DNA from: Zhongshania aquatica
GTDB lineage: Bacteria; Pseudomonadota; Gammaproteobacteria; Pseudomonadales; Spongiibacteraceae
Length of the DNA stretch: 64,000 bases
Assembly (NCBI RefSeq): GCF_027257955.1
Contig: NZ_JANZNQ010000012.1
Location: 62,001 to 126,000 of the forward strand
Direction: 5' to 3'
The notes under the pieces were generated by a model. It saw nothing but the letters and a program-made list of their open reading frames with translations. It made no database searches and was not told the origin of the DNA. Of the stretch, positions 63,616 to 64,000 are shown piece after piece (the first letter of the stretch is position 1; each line of letters starts with the position of its first letter). Position numbers and translations under genes: made by a program.

Positions 63616-64000
63616 ATGGAATATTGGTTACCAATTATTTATATGGGCATCATGGGCTTGGCCTTGTTGATCTACGTTATTTTAGACGGCTACGACCTTG
63701 GCGTTGGCATGTTGGTGCCGTTTGCCGAGGAAGACGAAAAGGACATGATGATCGCGTCTATTGGTCCTTTCTGGGACGCGAATGAAACCTGGATTGTTCT
63801 TGGCGTTGGGGTTCTGCTCATTGCCTTTCCCATCGCACACGGCATTATTCTTACAAGCTTATATTTGCCTGTCACTATTATGTTGATGGGCTTAATCCTG
63901 CGAGGTGTGGCGTTTGATTTACGCGTAAAAGCGGGCGACCACCGTCGTGGCTTATGGAATAAGGCTTTCTTCGCCGGTTCGCTCATTGCATCACTGGCCC
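63616..64000 (+). CDS. cydB: Cytochrome bd oxidase subunit II, partial
   Basis: The ATG at 63616 opens a frame that runs off the window (about 128 residues seen). It reads LIYVILDGYDLGVGML, then IGPFWDANETWIVLGVGVLL and LRGVAFDLRVKAGD, all diagnostic of CydB. CydB stabilises the dihaem site of CydA. The upstream AAGGAGG overlaps the end of cydA, so the two are translationally linked. Confidence 0.96.
   Translation, partial: MEYWLPIIYMGIMGLALLIYVILDGYDLGVGMLVPFAEEDEKDMMIASIGPFWDANETWIVLGVGVLLIAFPIAHGIILTSLYLPVTIMLMGLILRGVAFDLRVKAGDHRRGLWNKAFFAGSLIASLA

Overview
The window looks like a chromosomal segment of a marine, aerobic gammaproteobacterium related to Pseudomonas and the Cellvibrionales (Spongiibacteraceae/Zhongshania type). 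This placement is inferred from protein resemblance and gene order, since no rRNA is present. About 55 protein genes are supported. I saw no tRNA, rRNA, CRISPR array, prophage or insertion sequence.

Layout. 0-4.5 kb: the 5' part of ubiD, then rho and trxA on the minus strand, with ppx and elbB diverging. 4.5-11.3 kb: waaA facing tolC, then the conserved yqiB-cpdA-yqiA-parE run. 11.4-22.3 kb: a VOC protein, an NAD(P)-binding protein, a c5-type cytochrome, a lipoprotein serine protease, rep, a sulfotransferase with an LpxL-type acyltransferase, a double-receiver GGDEF protein, comM and ubiK. 22.3-38.9 kb: a nitrogen block made of urease (ureDABCEF-G plus a nickel-transporter-like gene), the urea ABC transporter urtABCDE, an exported glycine-rich protein, a TorF-type porin, and glnK-amtB-glnK. 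39-49.9 kb: a small SutA-like gene, a YigB-type phosphatase, an alpha/beta hydrolase, DUF484, dapF, lysA, lptM, cyaY, cyaA and a hydantoinase-A-like gene. 50-57.7 kb: mutM, ggt, a dicarboxylate symporter, an HMG-CoA reductase, a class III CoA-transferase and a small unknown gene. 58-64 kb: two small genes, an FHA protein, a PP2C phosphatase, a sigma54 activator, and cydA with the start of cydB.

Regulation. The clearest non-coding signal is a set of sigma54 (-24/-12) promoters with exact GG-N10-GC spacing upstream of ureD (22443), urtA (28570), the porin (35768) and cydA (62070). The first three have NtrC-like sites (GCAYY-N5-RGTGC or close) upstream, so urease, urea import and the porin plus PII/Amt block read as one nitrogen-limitation regulon. 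The fourth lies between cydA and a divergent sigma54 activator whose N-terminal PAS-like region has four cysteines, suggesting redox or gas-responsive control of cytochrome bd.

Gene order from the cytochrome and rep through comM, ubiK, glnK, amtB, the SutA-like gene, DUF484, dapF, lysA, lptM, cyaY and cyaA matches my recollection of Pseudomonas aeruginosa. On that comparison, the urea block sits between ubiK and glnK, and xerC is missing from its usual place, where an opposite-strand hydrolase gene lies instead. No clearly new defence or mobile system is visible. The most unusual items are the glycine-rich exported protein in the urea block, the sigma54/Cys-PAS/cydAB unit, and the symporter-HMG-CoA reductase-CoA-transferase cassette.
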